This document shows positions 32,933 to 42,073 of a stretch of DNA of 64,000 bases, in pieces; the stretch's first letter is position 1; each line of letters starts with the position of its first letter. The notes beneath the pieces are model-generated. The model had not been told where the DNA came from and made no database searches. It worked only from the letters and a program-made list of their open reading frames with translations. The position numbers were made by a program, and so were the translations under genes. The stretch lies in the NCBI RefSeq assembly GCF_017874615.1, contig NZ_JAGIKV010000010.1:174280-238279 (forward strand). The letters are read 5' to 3'. Source of the DNA: Paenibacillus xylanexedens. Its GTDB lineage: Bacteria > Bacillota > Bacilli > Paenibacillales > Paenibacillaceae.

Positions 32933-35224
32933 TTATCCTCGAATACCATGATCCTTGTTGTTCAGCTGCTCCAGAAGTTCATTCATCGCTTCTTCCGTCA
33001 TGGCCCCACCGCTAAACGCAACCAGTGCACGCAGTGGCATATATTTCATCATCGCATCCATCATATCTGCATGATCCCCAGCATCATTACCGCCGAACCC
33101 ACTGGCTTCCTGGAATTGTTGCAAAGCCTGGTCCAGCAGCTGTTTATGGGCCGGATCACGCTGGATATCACCCAATGTACTATTACGCGTATAGGTTGGA
33201 AGGAATGTCGCTGTAGACTCTACGTTCACACGTGTATGCACATGAATGTCCCGTGAGGAACTGCCTACCTGAATATCAAACTCTCCGGTCTCCACATGCC
33301 AATCCTTCATATCTACGTTGTAATAGGCGAATGAACGCTTGTTTAGTGTGAAGCTCACCACTTCGGATTCTCCAGGTTCCAGAGCCATCTTGGCAAAAGC
33401 TTTCAGTTCTTTGACCGGACGGATAACTGTGCTCTCTACATCGCTGACATACAACTGTACAATCTCCTTGCCCGCTCTGTCACCGGTATTGGTAATCCGA
33501 ACATGTACATTCACCTCATCCTGATCGGTCAATTCTGTGCGATCTACCTTCAGGTCAGCATATTCAAATGTCGTATAACTCAGTCCATAACCAAACGGAA
33601 ACAGTGGCTCCAGCTCTTTTTTATCATAATAGCGGTAACCAACAAAGATGCCTTCCCGGTAATCGACACGATCCCTTTCGCCCGGGAAATTCAAGTAGGA
33701 TGGATTATGGCTGAGCTTGGCAGGGAACGTCTCCGCCAGTTTACCGGACGGATTCACCTCACCATACAACAGATCAGCCATCGCTCCACCAACGGCCTGT
33801 CCACCAAGATAAGCTTCAAGCACGGCTCGTACTTGAGGCAGCCATGGCATCTCCACTGGAGATCCGTTGCTTAGCACAACGACGACACGTGATTGAACCT
33901 TCGCAATCTCTTCGATCAGCCGAATATGATTGTCAGGCAGACGCAGATGGGCACGATCATACCCTTCGGATTCATAACGATCCGGCAATCCAACGAACAC
34001 AACAGCGGTATCCGCTGACTGTGCGGCCTGCACAGCCTCATGCATCAATGTCTCATCCACATCATCCGCTTCAATCCGATAACCTGGGGCATACGAGAAG
34101 GTTACACTTTCGCCAGCCACCTGGGTCATCTCTTCCACAATATCATCCACTTTGGTCGGATTAATGTGGGAACTTCCCCCGCCCTGGAAGCGAGGTTTAC
34201 GCGCAAATGCCCCGATTAACGCCACTTCGCCTTCACGTCCCAGCGGCAGGATACCTTCTTCATTTTTCAGCAAAACCATACTCTCGGCCGCCACCTTGCG
34301 CGCAAGTTGGTGATGCTCATCCTTGTTATATGTAGCCCCATCTTGCTTTTGATCAACGGCATTAAAGATCAGCGTAAGCAGACGCTCCACCGCCCGATCC
34401 AGCTTGTCCAGCGGCAGTTGTCCGCTTTCTACGGCATCGATCACTTTACGCTCACCGATTCCACCGCTTGTTGGCATCTCCAATTCCAATCCCGCTGCAA
34501 GGGCGTCTGCACGTTCATTGACCGCTCCCCAGTCTGATACCACAAGACCTTCGTGACCCCATTCGTCTTTCAGAATATCCGTAAGCAACCATTCATTCTC
34601 ACCTGCATACGTACCGTTCACCTTATTGTAAGAACACATCACCGTCCACGGCTGTCCATCCTTTACTGCACCTTCGAAGCTCGCCAGATAGATCTCACGC
34701 AGCGTCCGTTCATCCACCACCGCATCAATCGACATGCGCCGTTCTTCCTGATTATTAACTGCAAAGTGTTTGAGAGACGTACCCACACCCTGGCTCTGCA
34801 CACCCTGAATATGACCGGTAGCCATCTGCGTAGATAACAATGGATCTTCGGAAAAGTATTCAAAATTACGCCCGCCCAGCGGGGATCGTTTAATATTTAC
34901 ACCCGGTCCAAGCAGTACCGCAACATCCTCAGCCTGACATTCCTCACCTAAAGCCACCCCGACCTGACGCGCCAGCTCCTTGTCCCATGAACTAGCCAAT
35001 CCTGCCGCAGAAGGGAAACAGGTTGCAGGCACGCTCGACGTCAGACCTAGATGATCCGCACTTCCATCCTGCTTGCGCAGCCCATGAGGTCCGTCCGTCA
35101 CCATGATGGATGGAATGCCAAGACGCTCCACCCCTTTCAGATGCCAAAAGTCCAGTCCCGAGCACATGCCCGCTTTTTCTTCCAGTGTCATCCGCTGTAC
35201 CAGTTCCTTGATGTTACGTTCCAC
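32933..35224 (-). CDS. Glycoside hydrolase family 3 (beta-glucosidase-like)
   Basis: A 763-residue intracellular enzyme with no signal peptide. The N-terminal barrel shows [12 protein letters not shown] and ends at the nucleophile region [10 protein letters not shown]; the second domain carries [10 protein letters not shown] and the Glu-rich YESEGYDR; a C-terminal fibronectin-III-like domain includes [18 protein letters not shown]. About 90 residues follow that domain ([20 protein letters not shown] onward), a helical tail seen in some Firmicutes GH3 enzymes. Likely hydrolyses beta-linked oligosaccharides taken up from plant material. Start is GTG 35224 after GGAGGGG. No sugar transporter is adjacent. 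Confidence 0.93.
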   Translation of the reverse strand: MERNIKELVQRMTLEEKAGMCSGLDFWHLKGVERLGIPSIMVTDGPHGLRKQDGSADHLGLTSSVPATCFPSAAGLASSWDKELARQVGVALGEECQAEDVAVLLGPGVNIKRSPLGGRNFEYFSEDPLLSTQMATGHIQGVQSQGVGTSLKHFAVNNQEERRMSIDAVVDERTLREIYLASFEGAVKDGQPWTVMCSYNKVNGTYAGENEWLLTDILKDEWGHEGLVVSDWGAVNERADALAAGLELEMPTSGGIGERKVIDAVESGQLPLDKLDRAVERLLTLIFNAVDQKQDGATYNKDEHHQLARKVAAESMVLLKNEEGILPLGREGEVALIGAFARKPRFQGGGSSHINPTKVDDIVEEMTQVAGESVTFSYAPGYRIEADDVDETLMHEAVQAAQSADTAVVFVGLPDRYESEGYDRAHLRLPDNHIRLIEEIAKVQSRVVVVLSNGSPVEMPWLPQVRAVLEAYLGGQAVGGAMADLLYGEVNPSGKLAETFPAKLSHNPSYLNFPGERDRVDYREGIFVGYRYYDKKELEPLFPFGYGLSYTTFEYADLKVDRTELTDQDEVNVHVRITNTGDRAGKEIVQLYVSDVESTVIRPVKELKAFAKMALEPGESEVVSFTLNKRSFAYYNVDMKDWHVETGEFDIQVGSSSRDIHVHTRVNVESTATFLPTYTRNSTLGDIQRDPAHKQLLDQALQQFQEASGFGGNDAGDHADMMDAMMKYMPLRALVAFSGGAMTEEAMNELLEQLNNKDHGIRG

Positions 35225-35314
35225 ATTAACCCCTCCAGTTCATGATGTTGATACATAGCTATATCACTAAGCATACAAGGTTATCTACCACACATTCAAA
35301 TGTTTACCCGGTTC

Positions 35315-35325
35315 GTAACGGTTAC
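35315..35325. promoter_or_regulatory. Short palindrome upstream of the GH3 gene
   Basis: GTAAC-G-GTTAC about 90 bases upstream of the GH3 start has the style of a LacI-family or cre half-site pair but departs from the cre consensus at two positions. Confidence 0.3.
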
Positions 35326-35373
35326 ATAACACCAGTCAATCATTTCTTCTTCCTAACGATGACTAAATAAAAA

Positions 35374-35407
35374 GAAAAAACAGCCCGATCTTCACGATCA
35401 GGCTGTC
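35374..35407 (-). terminator. Terminator of the dioxygenase/esterase operon
   Basis: ACAGCCCGATC-TTCAC-GATCAGGCTGT hairpin, preceded by six As (T-run on the minus strand). Confidence 0.88.
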
Positions 35408-35440
35408 TCTATACGTTTCATAACCGTCTATCCACCCAAT

Positions 35441-36064
35441 TTACGCCTGAGTCTTAAACCAAGCTGCCGCGGCTTCTGCCTCGGTACGAGTCAACTGATG
35501 ACCCTGACGCTCCCAATGCGTGTTTACATCAGCACCTGCACCGCTCAGCAGCGAAGCAAGTTCCTCCGTTTCACGTCTTGGTATAATCGGATCATTCTCG
35601 CCCGCACCAATGAACACAGGCAGACCTTTCAGATCCGGCAGTTCCAGTCCGCGCAGCGGTACCATCGGGTGATGCAGAATTGCACCTTTGAATACATCTG
35701 CTTGATGGAAGATCAAGCTTGCCGCAATGTTGGCACCGTTAGAGTAACCCAGTGCATACACGTTGGACCGATCAAAACCGTATTCCAGCGCAGCTGCATC
35801 GACAAAAGATCCCAGCTCTGCCGTACGAGCAATCAGATCTTCTTCATCAAAAATGCCTTCGGCCAGGCGGCGGAAGAAACGGGGCATCCCGTTCTCCGAT
35901 ACATTACCCCGCACCCCAAGTATGCCAGCTCCGGGTGCGATCATCTCCGCCAGACCGATCAGATCATTCTCGGTTCCGCCTGTGCCATGAAGCAACAGGA
36001 TTGTTGGCGCATCCGGCTGAGCACCTGCTTTATAGATATGTTTCATTGTATTGGTTGTGGTCAT
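35441..36064 (-). CDS. Carboxylesterase/phospholipase-type hydrolase (MhqD-like)
   Basis: A 207-residue alpha/beta hydrolase: LLLHGTGGTENDL oxyanion region, nucleophile ALGYSNGANIA, acid in GAGENDPIIP and His in RQGHQLT. This is the carboxylesterase type that in B. subtilis (MhqD) accompanies ring-cleaving dioxygenases and acts in quinone and hydroquinone resistance. ATG 36064 overlaps the stop of the dioxygenase gene (ATGA) and has AAAGGAGAG upstream inside it. The neighbour order dioxygenase-then-esterase equals B. subtilis mhqE-mhqD. Function inferred from that. Confidence 0.88.
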   Translation of the reverse strand: MTTTNTMKHIYKAGAQPDAPTILLLHGTGGTENDLIGLAEMIAPGAGILGVRGNVSENGMPRFFRRLAEGIFDEEDLIARTAELGSFVDAAALEYGFDRSNVYALGYSNGANIAASLIFHQADVFKGAILHHPMVPLRGLELPDLKGLPVFIGAGENDPIIPRRETEELASLLSGAGADVNTHWERQGHQLTRTEAEAAAAWFKTQA

Positions 36065-37011
36065 GATTTGGACTCTCCTTTCCATTCACGTACTTCAATT
36101 CGTGGCAACAATTGCTCAATCTGCTCACGCTGTGGTTCATACCATTCAGGCAACATCAGTTTCTCACCCATGCTCTCTGCTGGTTCATCCCGTGCAAATC
36201 CCGGAGGATCCGTAGCCAGTTCGAACAGTATACCACCCGGCTCCCGGAAATACACAGCGTTGAAGTATTGACGGTCAATGACTGGCGTTGGATGATAACC
36301 GGATTGTTCAAGATCCTGCTGAATTTGTTCATGTTCCACGTAATCTTTGGCACGCCATGCAATATGGTGAACCGTTCCGGCTCCACCAATCCCGCGTTGG
36401 ATACCTGTGGACTGAATATCGATGATCTGACCAATATCGCCGCTTGCCTGAAGACGAAGGAGTCCGTTCTCTTCACCGACTTGCTCCAGACCCAGTTTGC
36501 TCACCAAGACGTCCACGGTTTTCTCAGGAACGTGGCTGAACAATACGGCTCCGCCAAATCCTTTGATGGCATGCTCCGGTGTCACACCGTTGAAACTCCA
36601 GCTGCTTGGCTGACCACCTTCACGCTCAACCAGTTCAAGAAGCAGACCGCCTTTGTCGAAGAAACGAATGTACTGCTCACCAAATCTGGTTTTATTTTCA
36701 TATGGAATATCGAAGGAAGCAAGACGTTCTTTCCAGAAAGGCAGGCTTCCTACAGGAACCGCATATACGGTTACTCCAGTCTGACCGGAACCAATGACAC
36801 CTCTTCTTGAATTCTGCTGTGGGAAAAAGGTAATGATTGTGCCCGGTGCACCCTGCTCATTCCCGTAATACAAGTGATACACGTCCGGTGCATCAAAGTT
36901 TATTGTTTTTTTCACCAGTCTGAGCGCCAACACAGCTGCATAAAAATCAACGTTTTTCTGGGCATCGTCAACAAAAGCTGTAATATGATGAATTCCTGAA
37001 GTTCTGAACAT
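36061..37011 (-). CDS. Ring-cleaving dioxygenase, VOC family (MhqA/MhqE/MhqO-like)
   Basis: A 316-residue protein with two vicinal-oxygen-chelate modules: SGIHHITAFVDDAQKNVDFY at the N-terminus and GGAGTVHHIAWRAKDYVEH in the second half. The His and Glu ligands (HHITAF, VHHIAW, FELATDPPGF) match Fe-dependent extradiol dioxygenases of the B. subtilis Mhq group, which detoxify hydroquinone-derived electrophiles. ATG 37011 is eight bases after AAGGGAG; a GTG three codons upstream lies within the site. It forms an operon with the esterase gene. No MhqR-type MarR regulator is nearby. Confidence 0.9.
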   Translation of the reverse strand: MFRTSGIHHITAFVDDAQKNVDFYAAVLALRLVKKTINFDAPDVYHLYYGNEQGAPGTIITFFPQQNSRRGVIGSGQTGVTVYAVPVGSLPFWKERLASFDIPYENKTRFGEQYIRFFDKGGLLLELVEREGGQPSSWSFNGVTPEHAIKGFGGAVLFSHVPEKTVDVLVSKLGLEQVGEENGLLRLQASGDIGQIIDIQSTGIQRGIGGAGTVHHIAWRAKDYVEHEQIQQDLEQSGYHPTPVIDRQYFNAVYFREPGGILFELATDPPGFARDEPAESMGEKLMLPEWYEPQREQIEQLLPRIEVREWKGESKS

Positions 37012-37170
37012 AATCTTCACTCCCTTGGTTTTAGTTGTATCATAGGTTGTTTTTGTTTCTTTTATTTATTGCTTTTTATTATTTATCTTTAAGTTAAGAT
37101 TCTTTAAATTTATATTAATCCATTGAACCACATTATGCAAGCTTTTATTTTAAAATTAAGATTTAATACA

Positions 37171-37203
37171 AAAAGCAGGCCCCGATCACTCCGGGAACCT
37201 GCT
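37171..37203 (-). terminator. Terminator of the first CNNM gene
   Basis: AGCAGG...CCTGCT hairpin with inner CCCG/CGGG pairing and a T-run on the minus strand. Confidence 0.8.
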
Positions 37204-37266
37204 CAGCGTTATAACGATTGATTAGGTTGCTTCGCTAATCCTGTAATATCTTTGTATCACTTATTC

Positions 37267-38349
37267 TTAAACGAGTTTCATTCTTTTTGGTGGATTCACC
37301 AAATCTTTATGCTCGTATTCATCCTTGATGTCTCCGACAATCTCTTCAAGGATATCCTCCATCGTAACCATACCTACTGTAGCACCTGCCTCGTTTTTCA
37401 CGGTTGCAATGTGTACACGGCTTTGCTGCATCTGGATCAGTACATCCTTGATTGGAGAACGCTCGGAGAAACTCGGTGTATTGTGAACAAATGTCTCCAT
37501 ATTGAAATCTCTGCCCGCAGCCACACTCGTCAACATTTCTTTTGTGTTAATAAAGCCTACAAAATGCGCCTGATCCCCATTCGCAATAACAGGGTATCTG
37601 GTGTATTCGTGTCGATTCAGCGTTTCAATGATCTGATCAATCGGCATTTCCTTATTCAAAGTAACAATTTTATCTCGTGGAATCATAATCTCCTGAAGCA
37701 GACGCTCATCAAAAGCAAAAATGTTTTTGAGATAGTCCAGCTCCGTCTGGTTGATCTCACCGCTCTCAAAGCTCTGTGCCATAATCAGCTTCAACTCTTC
37801 TTCGGAGTGAACGCTATCATGCCCGGCAGGTTTTACACCAAATATGCTAAGCAACAGACGAGCAGCTCCATTCAATGCATAGATGAACGGATTCATGATT
37901 TTACCGAACCAGTACAGTGGCGGTGCCAGTAACAGCGTCATTCTTTCTGCAAACTGGATCGCCAGTGTTTTCGGTGCCAATTCACCGATAACTACGTGCA
38001 GGAAGGTAATGATCGCCAGAGCAATACCATAGGAAAGCACGGTAGACAACGCCGCTGGAACTTCCATTCGCTCAAAGAGCGGATGTAGCATTTTCTCAAC
38101 GGTAGGTTCACCCAAGGCTCCCAATACCAGCGCCGTGATGGTAATTCCCAATTGACATGCAGACAGATAATAATCCAGGTTGTGCGCCACTTTTTTGGCC
38201 AGTACTGCCTTTTTGTTGCCTTCCGAGATCAATTGATCGATTCGGGACATCCGTACTTTAAGAATTGCAAATTCGGCTCCAACAAAAAAGGCTGTCAGAC
38301 CTATAAATACGGCTACTAAAAATAAATTCAAGGCTATTATTCCGTCCAA
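37267..38349 (-). CDS. CNNM/CBS-domain (CorC/HlyC family) membrane protein, short form
   Basis: A 360-residue protein: a CNNM (DUF21) membrane domain with about three to four segments ([40 protein letters not shown]) and a CBS pair ([50 protein letters not shown]). It stops soon after the second CBS domain and lacks the C-terminal CorC_HlyC domain that its neighbour has. The family is linked to Mg2+ or heavy-metal efflux. Start is TTG 38349, as in the paralogue, behind a GGAGGTG site separated by a small hairpin. Confidence 0.9.
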   Translation of the reverse strand: MDGIIALNLFLVAVFIGLTAFFVGAEFAILKVRMSRIDQLISEGNKKAVLAKKVAHNLDYYLSACQLGITITALVLGALGEPTVEKMLHPLFERMEVPAALSTVLSYGIALAIITFLHVVIGELAPKTLAIQFAERMTLLLAPPLYWFGKIMNPFIYALNGAARLLLSIFGVKPAGHDSVHSEEELKLIMAQSFESGEINQTELDYLKNIFAFDERLLQEIMIPRDKIVTLNKEMPIDQIIETLNRHEYTRYPVIANGDQAHFVGFINTKEMLTSVAAGRDFNMETFVHNTPSFSERSPIKDVLIQMQQSRVHIATVKNEAGATVGMVTMEDILEEIVGDIKDEYEHKDLVNPPKRMKLV

Positions 38350-38405
38350 TGATTTCCCTCAGGTTGAGGGATTCACCTCCATTAAATTTTAAAATAAGGT
38401 TTGCA

Positions 38406-38550
38406 CGAGTGACGTTCCGGTGACGGCTCGTTCTTCCGATCGCCATTGCCTCCAAATTTCCCTGATTGTTGTTTTCAAAGGTTTAAAATTGGTTTGCAAA
38501 CGCGAACGCTACGCTTCTTCAGAATCGATTCCGTCCCCTACACTGTTACG
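38406..38550. repeat. Dispersed palindromic element, copy B
   Basis: Left arm CGTTCTTCCGATCGCCATTG, then CCTCCAAATTTCCCTGATT; right arm AACGCGAACGCTACGCTTCT followed by TCAGAATCGATTCCGTCCCC. The right half is nearly identical to copy A. It separates the two CNNM genes. Confidence 0.8.
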
Positions 38551-38634
38551 TTGCCAAAACGCTTTAAATTCTGAGGGCAGTAGCCAAATAGGCAATCAAA
38601 CCCTAGATTACAGTCATGATCGAACCAACCAACA

Positions 38635-39972
38635 TCACGCAAGATCGCTAGTAGCTTCCTCAACCTGCGCGCCGCTCACTCGTTCCAGAAGAACTTGTTT
38701 GATGTGATAGTTCTCGGTATCAACAACGGTCCAGACATAATCACCGTGTTCTACCGTGTCGCCTTTTTCCACACCTACACCCTTCTGGTATTGAATCCAT
38801 CCAGCAACGGTATCCATCTCTTCATTTCCTTCAAAGCTAAGCCCGAACTGGCGCTCCACTTCATCCAAAAGTACCCGGCCATTAATAAGATATTGATTCT
38901 CTCCGGTCTCCTGAATATCAGCCACCTCATCGGCATCGAATTCATCGCGAATCTCACCGACAAGTTCCTCCAGAATATCCTCCATTGTAATGATACCCGA
39001 GGTACCCCCATATTCATCCACGACCACGGCCATGTGTACACGTTCCTGCTGCATTTTAATCATTGCATCCTGGATACTTGTAACTTCGGAAACAAATGGG
39101 ATCTCACGAACGAACTCGCTTAGTTGATATGATCTTGCGGCTACCATGTCAGGCAATATCTTTTTCACATTCACAACGCCGATAATGCGGTCCTTGTCCC
39201 CATCCTCGATGACAGGGTAACGTGAATAGTTATGTTCATCCAATATAGGAATAATATCGTCATACGTCATATCCTGATCTAATGTCACCAGTTCCGTACG
39301 CGGCACCATGATGTCTTTGGCATCACGTTCGTCGAACACAAATACATTTTCCAGATACGAAAGCTTTGTCTTGTTGTTCTCGTCACCTTCATAACTCTGG
39401 TTCATGATGATCTTGATCTCGTCCTCCGAGTAGGCTTGATCATGTTTGGCAGGCTTTACACCGAATCCTCGCAGAAGAACACGTGAAGTTCCATTAAGCG
39501 CCCAGATGAACGGATACATGATTTTACCAAACCAGTATAGCGATGGGGCGAGCATTAATGTCAGTTTTTCTGAAAATTGAATCGCCAACGTTTTCGGTGC
39601 CATCTCACCAACAACCACGTGCAAGAACGTGACGAGGATAAAGGCGATCGCATAGGAAGCAATCGACGAGATTGAAGCAGGTACGTCTAAATAATTGAAT
39701 ACCGGATATAACAATCTCTCAACCGTCGGTTTTCCGAGCGCTCCCAGTCCTAGAGCAGTGACCGTAATACCGAGCTGACAGGCTGACAGATAATAATCCA
39801 GGTCCGAGACAACTTTTTTAGCCAATACGGCCTTTTTATTGCCCTCCGCGACCAGTTGATCCACTCTTGATGTACGAATTTTGACTACAGCAAATTCCGA
39901 TGCTACGAAAAATGCAGTCAATGCAATCAAGATAATAAGTAAAGCGATATTCAATACGGTAATTATGTCCAA
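38635..39972 (-). CDS. CNNM/CBS-domain (CorC/HlyC family) membrane protein, full length
   Basis: A 445-residue paralogue of the gene at 37267. CNNM domain ([40 protein letters not shown]), CBS pair ([57 protein letters not shown]) and a C-terminal CorC_HlyC domain ([28 protein letters not shown]). The two copies share over half their residues by eye and probably arose by tandem duplication. Role: likely divalent cation efflux or homeostasis. Start is TTG 39972 with the GGAGGTG-hairpin-TTG layout shared with the paralogue. Confidence 0.92.
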   Translation of the reverse strand: MDIITVLNIALLIILIALTAFFVASEFAVVKIRTSRVDQLVAEGNKKAVLAKKVVSDLDYYLSACQLGITVTALGLGALGKPTVERLLYPVFNYLDVPASISSIASYAIAFILVTFLHVVVGEMAPKTLAIQFSEKLTLMLAPSLYWFGKIMYPFIWALNGTSRVLLRGFGVKPAKHDQAYSEDEIKIIMNQSYEGDENNKTKLSYLENVFVFDERDAKDIMVPRTELVTLDQDMTYDDIIPILDEHNYSRYPVIEDGDKDRIIGVVNVKKILPDMVAARSYQLSEFVREIPFVSEVTSIQDAMIKMQQERVHMAVVVDEYGGTSGIITMEDILEELVGEIRDEFDADEVADIQETGENQYLINGRVLLDEVERQFGLSFEGNEEMDTVAGWIQYQKGVGVEKGDTVEHGDYVWTVVDTENYHIKQVLLERVSGAQVEEATSDLA

Positions 39973-40678
39973 TGATTTCCCCGGTTCTCAGGGATTCACC
40001 TCCAGAGATAGTTACAGCGTGATCCGTTAACTGTGTTAACCATTCATCAACTGTTAGTCTTTCAACACGACGTCTGCCTTATATAAAATTGATTTCAATG
40101 ATATCTTTTGTATAAGTCTTACGTTTGACCTTGTAAAATTACAAAACAGGAATTCAAGATGAAGTCAATGACTTGCAGAAACTTCTTCATTCAAATCGGG
40201 TTACCCCTCATGCTGTCAATTGTTCCTCGCTTAACTCCACCTAGATTCGCCATTTGGACAATTTACAATATCGCCTACCCAATAGATATCCACCTCCCCT
40301 CGTACTCATTCCTGTTTCCGAAAAGTATACCATGTTTCCCGCTCAACCATCCAGTTGCACGTTATGGTTTGCCACAAGCTTACAGTATAATGTTCACAAA
40401 TTAGTCTTTATGTATGTTAGTTACTTTATATAATATGTTTGGTATTACCTTATAATGTGATAATCTTCACATGTTTAGTATAGTCCAATTTATAAAAATA
40501 CTACCCTTTAGTTTAGGGCATTAAACATGCGTGATCGCCCTGACCTACTCCTATTTTGTGTCTTTCCCGTATGGACAAGTCCGGCCGTTTACACAAGATA
40601 CATCTATATACGTTGGAAAGAGCCCGCAGGATGCAAATACCTTTCCGGTATACATCTTTACGGACTCTTATATTCATT
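39973..40678. other. Long intergenic region between CNNM gene and purD
   Basis: About 700 AT-rich bases. It must carry the promoter of the CNNM pair and the end of the purine transcript. Visible: a CRP/FNR-type palindrome at 40455-40472 and a weak AGGGC/GCCCT hairpin at about 40513-40539. I found no M-box or other riboswitch and no convincing gene; short frames present lack ribosome binding sites. Confidence 0.5.
40455..40472. promoter_or_regulatory. CRP/FNR-type palindrome
   Basis: ATGTGA-TAATCT-TCACAT is a perfect palindrome that contains TGTGA-N6-TCACA, the same core as the site at 18935. The nearest downstream gene on the minus strand is the CNNM gene, about 480 bases away, so the controlled promoter is not certain. 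Confidence 0.45.
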
Positions 40679-41944
40679 CTATACGAGTGCTTTGGCAGCA
40701 ATATCCGTTCGCTGATGTTTACCATCAAAATGGATACGCTCCGCCTGTTCATAAGCTTTGTTTCTAGCTTCGGCAATATCCGCACCAAGGCCAACTACAC
40801 CCAGGATCCGTCCACCATTCGTAACCCAGTCTCCTGCTTCACTACGTGCTGTACCTGCGTGGAATACCACGGCATCTTGCACTTGATCCAGTCCTTCTAT
40901 GACTACACCTTTGGCATAAGGACCCGGATAACCTCCTGAAGCAAGCACCACACATACTGCGGCTTCATCACTCCATTCAATCTCAATATCAGCCAGCTTG
41001 CCATGAACGGTTGCCCAGAAGATATCGAACAAGTCGCTCTTCAGACGTGGCAATACAACCTGTGTTTCGGGATCACCAAAACGTGCGTTGAACTCAATCG
41101 TTTTGGGTTTTCCATCTGGTGAAATCATCAGCCCGGCAAACAATACACCCTGGAATGGACGTCCCTCGGACACCATCGCTTTGGCCGTTGGTTTAATGAT
41201 CGTCTCCACAGCTTCCTCAATAATAGAAGCAGGGATATGTGGCAAAGGTGAGTATGTCCCCATACCGCCTGTGTTTGGCCCTTGGTCGTTGTCGAATACA
41301 GGTTTGTGATCCTGTGCTGCCGCCATCGGGCGAACCGTCTCCCCATCGACAAAAGCCAGAATGGACATTTCCTGACCTGCGAGGAATTCCTCGATGATCA
41401 CTTTGGCTCCTGCTTCACCAAATACTTTGTCCACCATGATACTGCGAAGTGCCTGATCAGCCTCATCACGGGAATAAGCTACTGTCACACCTTTACCCGC
41501 TGCCAGTCCATCTGCCTTGATGACAACCGGAATTGCTTGCTCACTCAGGTATGCTTGAGCCTGTTCGTAGTTGTCGAATTTTTCATAGGCTGCGGTTGGA
41601 ATGTTGTATTTGTGCAACAGGTCCTTCATGAACGTTTTACTTCCTTCGATCTCTGCTGCATTGCGACGAGGTCCGAATACCGGAATACCTGTCGAATCAA
41701 ATGCATCCACGATCCCATCCGCCAACGGATCATCCGGACCAATAACCACCAGTCCCACTTTAAGCTCTACAGCAAGAGCCGTTAGTTTATCGAATTCATT
41801 TACCGCAATGGCATGACACTCAGCCAGTTGAGCAATACCTGCATTTCCCGGTGCACAGTGAATCTTGTCTACCTTTGGACTCTTTGCCAGCGCCCAGATG
41901 ATTGCATGTTCCCGGCCACCGCCGCCTACTACCAGAATATCCAT
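40679..41944 (-). CDS. purD: Phosphoribosylamine-glycine ligase (GARS)
   Basis: A 421-residue ATP-grasp enzyme that joins glycine to phosphoribosylamine, step 2 of de novo purine synthesis. Visible: VVGGGGREHAIIWALAKSPKV start, GPDDPLADGIVD, ATP-grasp residues in VIKADGLAAGKGVTVA, and the metal-binding GPNTGGMGTYSPLP and IEFNARFGDPETQ. Last gene of the operon, separated from purH by a hairpin that looks like a terminator. Normal length. Confidence 0.97.
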   Translation of the reverse strand: MDILVVGGGGREHAIIWALAKSPKVDKIHCAPGNAGIAQLAECHAIAVNEFDKLTALAVELKVGLVVIGPDDPLADGIVDAFDSTGIPVFGPRRNAAEIEGSKTFMKDLLHKYNIPTAAYEKFDNYEQAQAYLSEQAIPVVIKADGLAAGKGVTVAYSRDEADQALRSIMVDKVFGEAGAKVIIEEFLAGQEMSILAFVDGETVRPMAAAQDHKPVFDNDQGPNTGGMGTYSPLPHIPASIIEEAVETIIKPTAKAMVSEGRPFQGVLFAGLMISPDGKPKTIEFNARFGDPETQVVLPRLKSDLFDIFWATVHGKLADIEIEWSDEAAVCVVLASGGYPGPYAKGVVIEGLDQVQDAVVFHAGTARSEAGDWVTNGGRILGVVGLGADIAEARNKAYEQAERIHFDGKHQRTDIAAKALV

Positions 41945-42003
41945 TCGCTCTGTTCCCCTCCGTGCATAACTGAATTTGTTACGCTAACGCGTGTTGAAAA
42001 ACC

Positions 42004-42055
42004 TAAAAAAGAGGGGGTGTACCATAAGTCATAAGTATGACTGGCGACACCCCTT
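42004..42055 (-). terminator. Hairpin with terminator shape between purH and purD
   Basis: On the minus strand GGGGTGT...ACACCCC, with an inner CATACTTATG hairpin, is followed by CTC and six Ts. It would reduce or separate purD transcription from the rest of the operon. Confidence 0.65.
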
Positions 42056-42073
42056 ATTTAAACCTTTTTCGTT

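Noticed and set aside
40279..40350. A 20-codon minus-strand frame beginning GTGGATATC with GGGGAG before it
   Set aside because: The ribosome-site-like bases touch the GTG, the frame is very short and no conservation can be judged.
39973..40678. Possible M-box (Mg2+) riboswitch ahead of the CNNM genes
   Set aside because: None of the conserved M-box core segments could be found; only a CRP/FNR-type palindrome is visible.
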